64,000 nt of DNA from JACDHG01 sp963811585 (GCA_963811585.1 CAWERR010000007.1:11406-75405); one strand, 5' to 3'. Counted from the first letter of the stretch, positions 33,749 to 45,510 are shown. Numbers and translations: made by a program. Notes: a model not told the origin generated them from the letters alone.

Positions 33749-34861
33749 TTAGCACTCCTGCGAGGTTTCGCAGTACTCGTTGTAGACGTCGACGTTGCGC
33801 AGGTGCGTCTTGTAGCTATCGGTGAAGCGGGTCTCCTGCGTCGCGAGGTTGACCGTGACGAAGTACAGGAAGTTGGTGCTCGCCGGGTTGAGCGCCGCGG
33901 CCAACGCCTCTTCGCCGGGTGAGTCGATCGGCGTCGGCGGCAGACCGTCTCGCTTGTAAGTGTTGTAGGGCGAGTCGATCTTCCGCAGGTCGTCACCGGC
34001 GACAACTTCACCTCGGCTGTCGACGGCATAGTGAAGGGTCGAGTCGAACTGCAGTCTCATGGGCAGGTCGAGACGGTTGTAGACCACACTCGCCACCTTC
34101 TTCATGTCCGCTGGGCCAGCCTCTGCCTGCACGAGGCTGGCGATGGTGACGATCTCGTCGGGGGTGTAACCAAGCTCTCGTGCACCGGCCTCAAGGCCGA
34201 GATTGTCCGCCTGCTTCTCAAACTCGTCGACCATCGTCTTGAGCAGGTCGGCGGCGGTCATCTTCGGCTCGAGATCGTACGTCGATGGGTAGAGGTAGCC
34301 CTCCGGGTCACCATGGGCAAAGTCGGGCAGTTCCAGAGCATCAATGTCCGCATAGGCCGCCTCGACCTCCTGCTTGGAGAAGTTGGTCTGCTCGACGATC
34401 GAGTCCAAGATCTCCAGGGCCCGGACCCCTTCGGTGATCGTCACCGTCGGGGTGTCGTTGAGTGACTCGGGGTTGAGCAGCAGCTTGACTGCGCTCTCGG
34501 CCGACATCTTCTGCCGAAGGTTGTAGGAGCCAGGGGTGATCGAGGTGGCGTCCGGGTTCTCGTTGTACGCGTCGACAAACGCCTGCTCGCTCTTGACGAC
34601 GTCCGCCTTGAACAGCGTCGTCGCGATGTCGCCACCGGTCTCGTTTGGTCGCACCTGGATGGTCACGCGTCCGCTTCCGTCGCCGGAGTAGTCCTCGGGG
34701 CCGGAGATCGCATCCTGGATCAGGTCGACGCCTTTCACGTAGGCGAACACCGCGATGGCAGCGATGATGCCAAGGGCCACCAGCACGGCGACACATCCGC
34801 GGCCATGCCGATGCTTGATGCCATGGCTGCCCTGGATGTCCCCGATGCCGAGGTCACTCAT
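33749..34861 (-). CDS. mltG: Endolytic murein transglycosylase MltG
   Basis: Cleaves nascent glycan strands and ends peptidoglycan polymerisation. The 370 residues have a cytoplasmic N-terminus, one membrane segment (about 28-45), a LysM-like domain, and the YceG domain with the catalytic glutamate in ASLVQAEAG. The C-terminal half has YNTYKRDGLPPTPI, typical of the family. ATG at 34859-34861 overlaps the ruvX stop. Frame intact. Confidence 0.93.
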   Translation of the reverse strand: MSDLGIGDIQGSHGIKHRHGRGCVAVLVALGIIAAIAVFAYVKGVDLIQDAISGPEDYSGDGSGRVTIQVRPNETGGDIATTLFKADVVKSEQAFVDAYNENPDATSITPGSYNLRQKMSAESAVKLLLNPESLNDTPTVTITEGVRALEILDSIVEQTNFSKQEVEAAYADIDALELPDFAHGDPEGYLYPSTYDLEPKMTAADLLKTMVDEFEKQADNLGLEAGARELGYTPDEIVTIASLVQAEAGPADMKKVASVVYNRLDLPMRLQFDSTLHYAVDSRGEVVAGDDLRKIDSPYNTYKRDGLPPTPIDSPGEEALAAALNPASTNFLYFVTVNLATQETRFTDSYKTHLRNVDVYNEYCETSQEC

Positions 34862-35370
34862 GACGGCTGGCCTACTTCCTGCCCTGGAGGTCTCCCCGTC
34901 GACCGCTCGGTGTCGATCGCATGCTGCAAGATGACGACCGCGGCGGCCTGGTCCACAACGGCCCGTCGCCGGGCCCGGTGCCGACCCAGCTCCCGCAGCA
35001 CTCGTTCGGCACTCACCGTAGTCAATCGCTCGTCGACGAGGCGAATCGACGTCTGGTCGTGCCGGCTCCGCAGGGCCTCCCCCAGCTCCACCGCGTATGA
35101 CGTCACCTTCTCCGCCGCTGGCCCGAGCGAGCCGCTGAGTGAGCGCGGCAGGCCGACCACCACTTCGACCGCCTGATGCTCCGCGACCAGCTCGAGTACC
35201 CGAGCCAGGTCGCCAGGGCCGCGGTGCACTGTCTCGACGGGAGTGGCGATGGCTCCGGCGGGGTCGCAGCGGGCCACGCCGATCCGGGCATCGCCGACGT
35301 CGAGCCCGAGCCGGACCCCAGGACGGAAGTGCGGCTCGCCAGCAGTCGTCGGCGGGTCGATCTCGCTCAA
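34858..35370 (-). CDS. ruvX: RuvX/YqgF-family Holliday junction resolvase-like nuclease
   Basis: RNase H-fold nuclease thought to act in pre-16S rRNA 5' processing. The 170 residues show LGLDVGDARIGVA (first catalytic Asp), EVVVGLPRSLSGS and LVDERLTTV. It overlaps mltG and alaS by four bases each, the conserved alaS-ruvX-mltG-aroE order. Confidence 0.93.
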   Translation of the reverse strand: MSEIDPPTTAGEPHFRPGVRLGLDVGDARIGVARCDPAGAIATPVETVHRGPGDLARVLELVAEHQAVEVVVGLPRSLSGSLGPAAEKVTSYAVELGEALRSRHDQTSIRLVDERLTTVSAERVLRELGRHRARRRAVVDQAAAVVILQHAIDTERSTGRPPGQEVGQPS

Positions 35371-38046
35371 GCGCCCTCGACCGCTCGGGCCACGGCCTGC
35401 CGGACGTCCGCGATCGCGTCGGGTGCCGCAGCAGCATCGGTGCCGCCACCTTGCGCCACATCGTCCCTGCCGCCTCCGCTGCCGCCCAGCCGGCCGGCGG
35501 CCACCCGTACCAGCTCACCGGCGTTCAGCCCACGCTCCCGGCCGTGCTCGTTGACGGCGATGACGACGCTTGGTTTGCCCTCGACCGCACCGATGACGGC
35601 GACCACGACAGGATGCTCCGAGCCCATGCGGCCACGGACATCGAGGGCGAGCGTACGGGCCTCCGCAGCGGCCGCTCCCTCCGCGAAGAAGCCGACGAAG
35701 TGGACCCCCGAAACGTCGTCGGGTGCGGTCGCCAACGTGTCGGCTCGGGCGAGGAGGGACTGCACGCGAACCCGTTCGATCTCCTTCTCGGCCACGCGTA
35801 GCCGGTCGACGAGGGTGTGCACCCGCTCGCGGAGATCCTGGCGCGGCACCTTGAGCACCTCGGTCAGCTGGGACACCAAGACATGCTCGCGGGCGAGGAA
35901 CTGGTAAGCGTCGGCACCCACTAGCGCCTCCACCCGACGTACGCCGGAGCCGATCGACGACTCGCCGAGCAGCTTGATGACGCCGAGCTGCCCCGAGCGG
36001 CCCGCGTGGGTGCCGCCACACAGCTCACGAGCCCAGTCGCCGACCGAGATGACTCGCACCTCGTCGCCGTACTTCTCGCCGAACAACGCCAACGCCCCAA
36101 CGTCGCGCGCCTGCTGCTGACTCATCAGCTCCGCCTCGACGCCGAGGTCGGCGAGCACAAGGTCGTTGACCCGCGCCTCGACGTCGCTGAGCACCGAGCT
36201 CGGGACCGATCCCGTCGCCGAGAAGTCGAAGCGGAACCGACCGGGTGCGTTCTCGCTTCCGGCCTGGGTCGCGGTGTCACCGAGTGCCTCGCGGAACGCC
36301 TTGTGCACCATGTGGGTCGCCGTGTGGGCGCGGCTGATTGACCGCCGCCGCTCGATGTCGACCAGCGCGTGCGCTTCGAGCCCGGCCTGGACCTCTCCGT
36401 CGAGCACGCGCACCTTGTGGATGATGATCCCCCGCATCGGGGACTGTACGTCGAGGACCTCCAGCCGCGCGCCGTTCGCCAGCTCGATCACGCCCTGGTC
36501 GGCGAGCTGGCCGCCACCCTCGGCGTAGAACGGCGTGCGGTCGAGGATGACCTCGCCGGTCTCCCCGGCTGCCATCGACGAGACGACACCAACGGCATTG
36601 ACGATTCCGGCTACCCGCGCTTGCGTCGTGACTTCGTCGTAGCCGGTGAACGCGACGGCGGAGCCGAGCGCGTCGGCAACCTCGCGGTAGGCCGTGGTGT
36701 CGGCGTGCTGGCCCTTCTTAGCCCGAGCGTCGGCCTGAGCCCGTGCTCGTTGCTCACTCATCAGGTCACGGAAGCCGACTTCGTCGACCACGAGTCCTTG
36801 CTCGGCCGCCATCTCGAGCGTCAGGTCGATCGGGAAGCCGAACGTGTCGTGCAGCTGGAACGCCTTAGCCGCAGGCAGCTCGGAGGCACCCGTCTGCTTC
36901 ACCTCGCTCGCCGCCAAGTCGAAGATGGCGGTGCCGGCTTTGAGCGTCTGCCGGAATGCGTCCTCCTCGCCATAGGCCACCGGGGAGATCCGCGACCACT
37001 CGGCTTCGAGCTCGGGGTAGGACAAGCGCATCTTCGAGTACGAGACGGGTAGGAGCTCCGGCAGGGTCTGGTCCTCGACACCCAGCAGCCGCATCGAGCG
37101 CACCACTCGGCGCAGGATCCGGCGAAGGACGTAGCCACGCGCCTCGTTGCCCGGAGTCACCCCGTCGCCGATGAGCATCAGCCCGCTGCGGACATGGTCG
37201 GCGACGACCCGCAGCCGGACGTCGTCCTCGTGGTTGGCGCCGTACGACTTGCCAGCGAGCTCGGCCGCCCTGGCGAGTACGGGATAGACCTCGTCGATCT
37301 CGTAGATGCTGCCCTTGCCCTGCAGCAGCATGGCCATCCGCTCGAGGCCCATGCCGGTGTCGATGTTCTTCTGCGGCAGGTCACCGAGGATCTCGAAGTC
37401 GTCCTTGCCGGTGCCGTCCCCGCGCATGTTCTGCATGAACACGAGGTTCCAGAACTCCATGTAGCGGTCGCCGGCCTTCTCGATGTCACCCTCGGGGCCG
37501 TAGTCAGGCCCGCGGTCCAAGAACAGCTCGGAGTCGGGGCCGCACGGGCCCGGAATCCCCATCGACCAGTAGTTGTCGGCCATGCCGAGCCGATGGATGC
37601 GGTCGTCGGCCAGGCCGGCGATCCGCTTCCAGAGCTCGACCGACTCGTCGTCGTCGAGGTAGACGGACACGTGCAGCTGCGACTCCTCCAAGCCGTAGCC
37701 GCCGTCGGCCTGCGGACTTGGTGACCAGGTCCCAGGCGTCCTCGATCGCGCCTTCCTTGAAGTAGTCGCCGAACGAGAAGTTGCCGTTCATCTGGAAGAA
37801 CGTGCCGTGCCGGTCGGTCTTGCCGACCTCCTCGATGTCGAGCGTGCGCACGCATTTCTGCACGCTGACTGCCCGCTGGTAGGGCGGGGTCTCCTGCCCG
37901 AGGAAGTAGGGCACGAACGGCACCATGCCGGCGTTGACGAACAGCAGGTTCGGGTCGTCGAGCAGGAGCGAGGCGCTGGGGACGACGGTGTGGTCGCGCT
38001 GCTCGAAGTGGGCGAGGAACCGACGTCGGATCTCAGCGGTGTCCAT
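35367..38046 (-). CDS. alaS: Alanyl-tRNA synthetase (one extra base)
   Basis: Charges tRNA-Ala. The class II core has FFQMNGNFSFGDYFKEGAI and GMGLERM; the editing domain has HTATHMVHKAF; CGGTH is in the zinc motif; the C-terminal DHHA1-like domain ends the protein. One inserted base at 37714-37715 splits the frame between DLVTKS and QADGGYGLEESQ. The total span is exactly one base more than 893 codons, so the indel is single and the gene otherwise intact. ATG at 38044-38046. Confidence 0.95.
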
Positions 38047-38323
38047 CGGGGCTGTCCTCGTGACCTTTCGGGGACGGAGACGGTGGAGTCGAGCATCGCG
38101 CCGGGTCGGCGGCGAGAGCGCAAGCTCGTTGGCGCGAGCTCCGCCTCACGGTCGGCCATCCCGACACGAACCTCGTCGGGTAAAGACGCTGCCCGCCAGC
38201 GCGCAGGGCCGCGACGCGAGCACCGACGCCGTCGGGGGTGAACACCTCGACGGCCCGCTTTGCCTTGACCAGCGCGTAGACGCCGGAGGCAGCCCCGGCA
38301 ACGAACCAGAATGCGCGGCTCAC
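38047..38323 (-). CDS. Small DUF6167-like membrane protein (frame broken, end approximate)
   Basis: GTG at 38321-38323 begins SRAFWFVAGAASGVYALVKAKRAVEVFTPDGVGARV, a single hydrophobic segment followed by a basic helix. It resembles the small proteins found directly upstream of alaS in many actinobacteria. The rest is spread over frames (VRVGMADREAEL, then LAADPAR), so several indels are present and the stop cannot be fixed. Role unknown. Confidence 0.65.
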
Positions 38324-38360
38324 AGTAGGCCGCCTCTCGTCGTTGTCATCGTCTCCATCT

Positions 38361-38864
38361 TCATGAGGGTCCCTGCTGCACGCGGCGGCGTCGACGCATT
38401 TTTCGCTGCCGCCGTAGCTCCTTGCGGAACGTATACGCGATCTGCATCCGCTGCTCCTCACGCAATGCGTGCACGACGCCGTGAGAGAGCGCCGCCACCT
38501 TGATCAGCGGGCCACCGAGTGTCACCGAGGCGATCCTGGACGTCGTGAGATCGACGTCGGCGTCGTGGGTGTCGATGCGGGTGATGACGCGGACCTCCTC
38601 CTCAGCCTCCGACGTGTTGGCGATGCCGTTCGTGGGCTGCGGCTCCTCGGCAGATACCTGCACGGCCTCGACGGTAAGTGCCGGTCGCGCCTCTGCGGCC
38701 TCTACAGCAGAGCGCAGATCCGTCAACTTCGGCACCAAGCATCGCGCAGCCGCTCAACTTCCGGGCGCAGGGCGCTCAGCTGCCGGTACAGGAGTACGAC
38801 GAGCAACGCCAAGCCCACCAGGACGACCGCGAACGCGGTGATCACCAGCTGGCTGACCGTCATC
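38361..38864 (-). CDS. DUF948-like membrane protein (two compensating frameshifts)
   Basis: The ATG at 38862-38864 starts TVSQLVITAFAVVL, a membrane segment, and an RQLSALRPEVERLRDA coiled-coil-like stretch. The frame then resumes as VPKLTDLRSAVEAAEARPAL. It ends in a hydrophobic segment (IASVTLGGPLIKVAALSHG) and a very basic tail (RKELRRQRKMRRRRR). One extra base near 38820 and one missing base near 38737 cancel, giving a 167-residue protein. Proteins of this type neighbour alaS in actinobacteria; function unknown. Confidence 0.72.
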
Positions 38865-38901
38865 TGTAGCGCCCTCTTCCTGAGCCTGACAAACCGCCAC
38901 C

Positions 38902-40297
38902 CTACCCGTCAGGTCCATCGCTCTCATCGCCCGCCAGGATCGCCTGGATCCGCTCCAGCCGCTCGCTGTACTCTGCCTCCGCACCGCGCGTCGTGGGCAC
39001 GTAGTAAGTGGCGTCCTTGACTGCGTCGGGCGCATGGCGCTGCGGCGCGACGCCTCGCGGGTCGTCGTGCGCGTACAGGTAGCCGCCGCCGTGCCCGATC
39101 TTCTTGCGCACCTGCGTAGTGGGCGTCGCGCAGATGCGGCGGGCACCGACCCGATCTTGCCCGCACGTACGTCGGCGATCGCCGCGTCGACCGCCGAGAT
39201 GACGGCGTTGGACTTCGGCGCCAGCGCCAGCGCGATCACGGCCTGGCCGAGGTTGAGCCGCGCCTCCGGCATCCCGATCAGCTGGACCGCCTGCGCTGCC
39301 GCGACCGCGGTCGGTCAGCGCGGTCGGGTCGGCGAGCCCGATGTCCTCGCTGGCCAGGATCGACCAGCCGTCGGGCGATGAAGCGCGGGTCCTCTCCTGC
39401 CGCGATCATCCGGGCGAGGTAGTGCAGGGCGGCGTCGACGTCGCTGCCCCGGATCGACTTGATGAAGGCGCTGATCACGTCGTAGTGCTGGTCGCCCTGC
39501 CGGTCATAGCGCACCGCTGCCCGGTCGACGGCCGACTCGAGCAGCCTCGAGGGTGATGGTGCCGGCGTCGCCGCTGCCGACTCGGACGCGCTCGCGGCGG
39601 CCTCGAGGTAGGTCAGCGCGCGCCGTGCATCGCCGCCGGCGAGCCGGACCAGCTGGTCGAGCGGCGGCAGTCGTCGATCTCGACCGCGCCGGCGAGTCCG
39701 CGCTCGTCGAGTCAGCGCTCGGTCGACGACCGCGCGCAGCGCGTCGTCGGTCAGCGGCTCGAGAGTGAGCAGCAGCGAGCGCGACAGCAGCGGCGAGATG
39801 ACGGAGAAGAACGGGTTCTCGGTGGTGGCGGCGATCAGCGTCACCCAGCGGTTCTCGACGCCGGGCAGCAGCGCATCCTGCTGCGCCTTGCTGAAGCGGT
39901 GCACCTCGTCGACGAACAGCACGGTCTCGCGCCCGCCGCGCGCCAGCTCGCGCCGGGCCGCGTCGATGACCTCGCGGACCTCCTTGACGCCGGCCGACGA
40001 CCGCCGAGACCTCGACGAACCGCCGGTTGGTCTGCGCCGACACGATCCCGGCGATGGTGGTCTTGCCGGTGCCCGGCGGTCCCCACAGCAGCAGCGCGGT
40101 CGGCTGGTCGGCCTCGACCAGCCGACGCAGCGGCGAGCCCTCGGCCAGCAGGTGGTCCTGCCCGACCAGCTCGTCGAGAGTCGCGGCCGCATCCGCACGG
40201 CGAGCGGGGCGAGCGGTGGCCGCGGTCGGACAGGCTGCCGCCCGACCCGGCGCGTGGTCGCGGACGGAGCGACGTCGAACAGCGCGTCGTCGGTCAC
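38902..40297 (-). CDS. rarA: Replication-associated recombination protein A (frame broken)
   Basis: AAA+ ATPase of the RarA/MgsA family acting at stalled forks. Seen in several frames are KEVREVIDAARRELA, VLFVDEVHRFSKAQQDALLPG (Walker B), WVTLIAATTENPFFSV (sensor 1), LLSRS and SAFIKSIRGSDVDAALHYLARM. The C-terminal part contains LNLGQAVIALALAPKSNAV and GGGYLYAHDDPRGV. The span of about 465 codons fits the family. GTG start at 40295-40297. Multiple indels are attributed to sequencing. Confidence 0.88.
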
Positions 40298-40342
40298 CCG
40301 GTCACTCTAGACGCAGCCTCCGCCGACGAGTCGGCCGTGATC

Positions 40343-41470
40343 TCAGCGTGTCTCGATGGCGGGATTGTCGCCGGGCACGGATTCCGTCTGCTCGAGGATC
40401 TCGCCTTCGTCCGTGGCGATCACCTGGATCGGCTCGGCGAAGTGGCAGGCCACCTCGCGGCCACCGATCTGCAGCAGCGGCGGCTCCTGCTGCGGCGCAG
40501 ATGTCCTGCGCCTTCCAGCACCGGGTGCGGAACCGGCAACCCGACGGCGGGTTGATCGGGCTCGGCACGTCGCCCTCGAGCCGGATCCGCTCGCGGCGTC
40601 CGCCGATCGCCGCCTGCTTCACGTCGGGCGCAGCCGACAGCAGCGCCTGCGTGTAGGGGTGGTGCGGCGTCAGTGTAGATCTGGTCGCGGTCGCCGATCT
40701 CGACGATCTTGCCGAGGTACATGACCGCGATCTGCGGGCAGAAGTGCCGCACGATCGCCAGGTCGTGCGCGATGAACAGGAACGCGATGTCGAACTCTCT
40801 TCTGCAGGTCCTGCAGCAGGTTGACGACCTGCGCCTGGATCGAGACGTCGAGCGCCGAGACCGGCTCGTCGGCGACGATCAGCTTCGGGTTGAGCGCGAG
40901 CGCCCGGGCGATGCCGATGCGCTGGCGCTGGCCGCCGGAGAACTCGCTCGGGTAGCGGTTGTAGTGCTCGGGGTTGAGGCCGACGGTCTCGAGCAGCTCC
41001 TGGACCCGGCGATGATCTTGTTCTTGGGCACCGTCTTGTGGGTCACCAGCGGCGTGCCGACGATGGTCCCGACCGTGTGCCGCGGGTTCAGCGACGAGTA
41101 CGGGTCCTGGAAGATCAGCTGGATCTCGCGCCGGTACGGCATCATCTCCTTGCGCGTTGAGGTGCGCGAGCTCGTGGCCCTCGAACTTCATCGACCCCGA
41201 CGTCGGCTCGTAGAGCCGGGTGACGACGCGGCCGGTCGTGGTCTTGCCACAGCCGGACTCACCGACCAGGCCGAGCGACCTGCCCTTCGTCGACGGTGAA
41301 GCGACACGCCGTCGACGGCCTGCACCTGCCCGATCGTGCGGCGGATGACGCCCGACGACTTGACCGGGAAGTGCTTGACCAGGTCGGTGACCTCGAGCAG
41401 CGGCAGGCGCGTCGGCGCCTCAGCGTTGTCGCCGGCCGGTGCTGCGTCGTGGCGTCGTGTCGGTGCTCAC
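40343..41470 (-). CDS. Peptide-type ABC transporter ATP-binding protein, OppF/DppF-like (frame broken)
   Basis: Energises import of oligopeptides or a similar solute. A GESGCGKTTTG Walker A (in one frame), the signature SGGQRQRIGIARAL, Walker B KLIVADEPVSALDVS and the C-terminal oligopeptide-type cysteine segment (GCRFRTRCWKAQDIC) are present. GTG start at 41468-41470 overlaps the stop of the OppD-like gene. The corrected C-terminus ends VPGDNPAIETR. Last gene of the transporter operon, 45 bases before rarA. Confidence 0.9.
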
Positions 41471-42560
41471 CCGAGCACCTCCTCTTTGACTTCGTTCTCG
41501 TAGATCGAGTCAGGGTCGTTCAGGTGGCAACGCGTGAGGTGCCCTGGCGTAGCATGCCCGGGCGCAGCTCGGGCAGCTCGGTCTTGCAGACGTTGCCGTC
41601 GACCTTGTCCTGTGTGCGGGCAGCGCGGGTGGAACGCGCAGCCCGTCGGCGGGTTGAGCAGGCTCGGCGGCGTGCCAGGGATCGGGATCAGCGGCTTGTC
41701 GGGACGTCGCCGGTCACGTCGGCGATGCTGCCCAGCAGGCCCCAGGTGTAGGGCATCTCGGGGTGGGTCAGGATCTGCTTGCAGCGTGCCCTTCTCGACG
41801 CAGCGGCCGGCGTACATGACCAGCACCTCGTCGGCGATCTCGGCGATCACGCCGAGGTCGTGGGTGATCATGACGACCGCCGAACCGAACTCCTTCTGCA
41901 GGTCCTGGATCAGGTCGAGGATCTGCGCCTGCACCGTGACGTCGAGCGCGGTGGTCGGCTCGTCGGCGATCAGCAGCTTGGGGTTGTTGACCAGCGACAT
42001 CGCGATCATCGCGCGCTGCCGCATACCGCCGGAGAACTGGTGCGGGTAGTCGTCGACGCGCCGGTCGGGCTGCGGGATGCCGACCCGGTCGAGCATCTCG
42101 ACCGCGCGCTTCTTGGCGACCTTCTTGTCGACCTTGTTGTGCAGCCGGTAGGCCTCGATGATCTGCGCGCCGATCGTGTAGAACGGGTGCAGCGCCGTCA
42201 GCGGGTCCTGGAAGATCATCGCGACGTCGTTGCCGCGGATCCTGCGCATCGTCTGGTCGGTGGCGCCGATGATCTCCTTGCCGCCGACCCGGATCGAGCC
42301 GGTCATCCGGCTGCGCTTCACGTCGTGCAGGCCGAGCACCGCCATCGACGACACGCTCTTGCCCGACCCGGACTCCCCGACGATGCCGAGCGTCTCGCCC
42401 AGCTCGACCGTGTAGGACAGGTCGCGTGACCGCCTGGACGAGACCGTCGTAGGTCGGGAACTGGACGGTGAGGTTCTCGACGACCAGGAACGGCTCGGAC
42501 TCGTCCGCCGGCCGCGTCTCGCTGGTCGGGGCTCGGTCGGTCTTCGAGCACCTCCGTCAT
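41467..42560 (-). CDS. Peptide-type ABC transporter ATP-binding protein, OppD/DppD-like (frame broken)
   Basis: Partner ATPase of the transporter. Most is in one frame: Walker A GESGSGKSV, Q-loop MIFQDPLTALHPF, signature FSGGMRQRAMIAMSL, Walker B LLIADEPTTALDVT, H-loop MITHDLG, and the C-terminal GCAFHPRCPH oligopeptide segment. The first 40 residues and the part after the H-loop are disturbed by indels, including a missing C in a CCCC run. ATG at 42558-42560 overlaps the permease stop. Confidence 0.92.
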
Positions 42561-43571
42561 ACAAGCCTCACTCTCGGGTCGAGGAAGCTGTAGACGATGT
42601 CGACGATCAGGTTGGCAACCACGATCAGGACGGCGCCGACCAAGACGGTTGCGGAGATGACCGGGAAGTCGATCGGACTGATGGCGTCGAGGCCCCAGTT
42701 GCCGATGCCGTCGATACCGAAGATCGTACTCGGTGAAGATCGTGCCGGCCAGCAGGAACGCGAAGTCGAGGCCGAAGATCGTGACGATCGGGACGATCGC
42801 GGCGCGCAGCGCGTGCTTGAAGATGACCTTGTTGCGTCGGCACGCCCTTGGCCGTCGCGGTGCGGACGTAGTCCTCGCCCAGCGATCTCGACCATCGAGC
42901 CGCGGCTGAACCGGGCGTACTGGGTGGAGTCGGAGAGGCCGAGGACGAGCCACGGGCAGCAGCAGCCCGCTTGAACCACTTCGCCGGATCGTCGGTGAGC
43001 GGGGTAGTAGCCGGTGCTCGGGGAAGATGCCCCACTCGTTGACCAGGTAGATCCACGCCAGCAGCGCCAAGACGTAGTACGGGATCGAGCTGAGCGACCA
43101 GGGTGCTGCTCACGAGCGACTCGGTCGGCGACGGTGCCGCGCCATCGGGCGGCCAGCGACGCCGAGCGTGACGCCGACGAGCAGGTAGAGGCTGGCGCCG
43201 CCGATGGCCAGGGAGAGCGTGGCGGGATACTTTTCGTTCAGCTGGTCCGCATACCTCGTTCTTGGTGACGAAGGAGATGCCGAGGCAGGGCGCGGCGCAG
43301 TCGTAGGTGGCGCCCGCGCCGATGCTGATCTCGCGGTCCGACGAAGAGCCCTTGGCCCACTTCGCCGTACTGCCGACGAACACGGTCTGGTCGAGCCCGA
43401 GCTCGTGCTCGATGCGCTGCCTGCTTCTCCGGGGTGCAGCGGCCGTTCTGGTTGCAGATGGTCACTGCTGCGTTGCTCGGCCCGAGGAAGAACAAGGCGA
43501 ACACGAACATCGACGTCAACACGACGACGAGGAAGGCGGCCACGCATCCGCCGGACGATGTAGCCGAACAT
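42557..43571 (-). CDS. Peptide-type ABC transporter permease, OppB/DppB-like (frame broken)
   Basis: Membrane channel subunit. It starts MFGYIVRRM followed by a membrane helix (FLVVVLTSMFVFALFFLG), then an external region with cysteines (ICNQNGRC, DCAAPC), and ends with the last helices (VLIVVANLIVDIVYSFLDPRVRLV). The inner-membrane-component loop is split by indels. It lies between the solute-binding protein and the OppD-like ATPase, overlapping the latter. Confidence 0.85.
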
Positions 43572-43597
43572 GATCTGGCTCTCCTATAGCCTTGGCT

Positions 43598-43629
43598 GTG
43601 GGGTGGGTCCTGTATCAGACCCACCCCAC
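43598..43629 (-). promoter_or_regulatory. Stem-loop between solute-binding protein and permease genes
   Basis: A perfect 12-base-pair stem (GTGGGGTGGGTC with GACCCACCCCAC) and an eight-base loop lie in the 80-base gap after the solute-binding protein stop. There is no U-tract, so it is probably an mRNA-stabilising or attenuating hairpin that keeps the binding protein more abundant than the permeases. Confidence 0.7.
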
Positions 43630-43651
43630 ACACTGATCTATGCGTTACTGA

Positions 43652-45459
43652 TTATGCACGGTTGACCATCAACTTTCTGGTCACTGGGTGCAACCAGATG
43701 TCCTTCCACGTCGGCATCTCTGAACGTCGATGTCGTCGAAGAAGCCGTGGATGTTCGACCCACGCATCATTGCCGATGCACCGTAGTAACCGGTGACGAA
43801 CAGCGGGAAGTAGTCCTCGGCGATCGTCTCGTCGAGCTCGTTCCACGCGGCCGGCTGCTCTTCGATCGGCAGACTGCTGGATCTCGTCGATCTGGTCGTC
43901 GACGGCCTGCTCGCGAGAAGACGGCGTAGTTGGCGCCAGACCTTCACCTTCGAGGTTGGTCGACTGGAACACCGGCGGGATCCACGAGCCACCGGACGGC
44001 CAGTCCGAGCACCATCCGGCGGAGCGGACGTTGATGTCTGCGTCCGGGTCGGCGCGCAAGCGTCGAGAGCTCGGCGAGCGTCGTCGCGACCGGGGTCGCC
44101 TTGAAACCGGCTTCAGTCAAGGGACCCTTGACGATGGCGTCCTTCCTGTCGACCGGCATCGGGTCGTCGGTCGCGTACAGGAACTTGATCTCGTAGCCCT
44201 CGGCGTCGGCTTCTTCAGCAGCGCCTTGGCCTTCGTCGGGTCAGTCTGACCCGGCTCGTGGTCGGGCAGCGGGTTGAACTCCTCGCGGCCGGGGATACCC
44301 GGCGGCATCATGTTGGTGCCGCAATTCCACGCGTGACGTCCGCGATCAGACCGGTCGCCGCTAGACGTCCTGCGTAGGGGTAAGCGCAGGCAAGCGCCTG
44401 ACGGACCTTGATGTCGGTGATCTTGCGGTAGTCCGGAGCCCAGAAGCCGTGCAGGGCACGGGCCCAGGTCACAAGCCGGTCCTCCGCCTGCTCCTTGAAC
44501 GGTCAGGTAGTTGGCGCCGTGATGTTGTCGTAGGTCAGCGTGTTCTTGGCGTCGCCCTGAGTCCTTGAGCATGATCTGGTCGATCTTGGCGGTCGGACGT
44601 CGAACTCCAAGTCGTAGCCGTCGGGGTACTGGTGACGGCCCGGGTCGGTGTCCGGGTCCCAGTCGGTCGTTCTTGACCAGGGTCAGCGACTTCTCCGGCG
44701 TGTACTCGTCGAACATGTACGGACCGGTCGCCCACGGGTGCAGCGCGTACTTGGCCGGGTCGCTGTCCTCGCCCTCGGGGATCGGGCCCATGGCCGGGAA
44801 CGCACCCCAGTACGGCATGTCCGGGAACGGCGTTGGCCATCTTGATGGTGATGTCCATGCCGTCGACCGACGACGCCCTTGTAGTCCTCGCCCGTCTTGT
44901 AGGGGCCCTTGTACGTGTCACCGTCGAGGAAGTAGTCGTTGCTGTAGGCGGCGCCCTCGGGGAACGTCTCGCGGTCGAAGGACCGCTTGATGCCGTAGGC
45001 GATGTCCTCGGCGGTGACCTCCTGGCCGTTCTCGTACTTGACGCCCTCGCGGATCGTGAACGTCCACTCGGTGAAGTCCTCGTTCGGGGTGCCGAGGTCG
45101 GTGGCCAGGTCGGGAACCAGGACCATGTCGCTGGTTCCTCGTCGTAGACGTACTGGGTCAGCGACCGGGTGACCAAGTTGCTCAGGATCGAGCCGGTGTT
45201 GGTGTAGTACGCCTCGGTCGGGTCCATCGAGTTCAGACCGGCGAAGCTGATCGACCTTGACGGTGCCGCCCTCTTGCGCGCCCTCGATCTCGGCAGCCGG
45301 GGCCTGCGGTTCGGGTCCTTGCCTGCGCCCGGCGCACCCGCCTCGCCTGAATGACGCTGTTCGTCCGTCCCGCCGCCGTCCGTCGTCCGAGCCGCCACAA
45401 GCGGCGAGAGCGAGAAGAGCGACGGTGGAGACGGCAATAATCGGTTTCTTCAACCGCAT
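43652..45459 (-). CDS. Peptide-type ABC transporter solute-binding lipoprotein (frame broken)
   Basis: Family 5 extracellular binding protein. Lipoprotein signal MRLKKPIIAVSTVALLALAAC with lipobox LAAC. Recognisable family pieces are EWTFTIREGVKYENGQEVTAEDIAYGIKRSFD, YALHPWATGPYMFDEYTPEKSLTLVKN, and a C-terminus near PTWKDIWLHPVTRKLMVNRA. The span of about 602 codons is normal. Many indels are spread along it. The ligand cannot be predicted; peptides are the usual substrates of the family. Confidence 0.88.
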
Positions 45460-45510
45460 GTCCTAACCCACCCTTTCCTTGGTGTGTTGTGCGTCTCTCG
45501 CGCGACGTGG

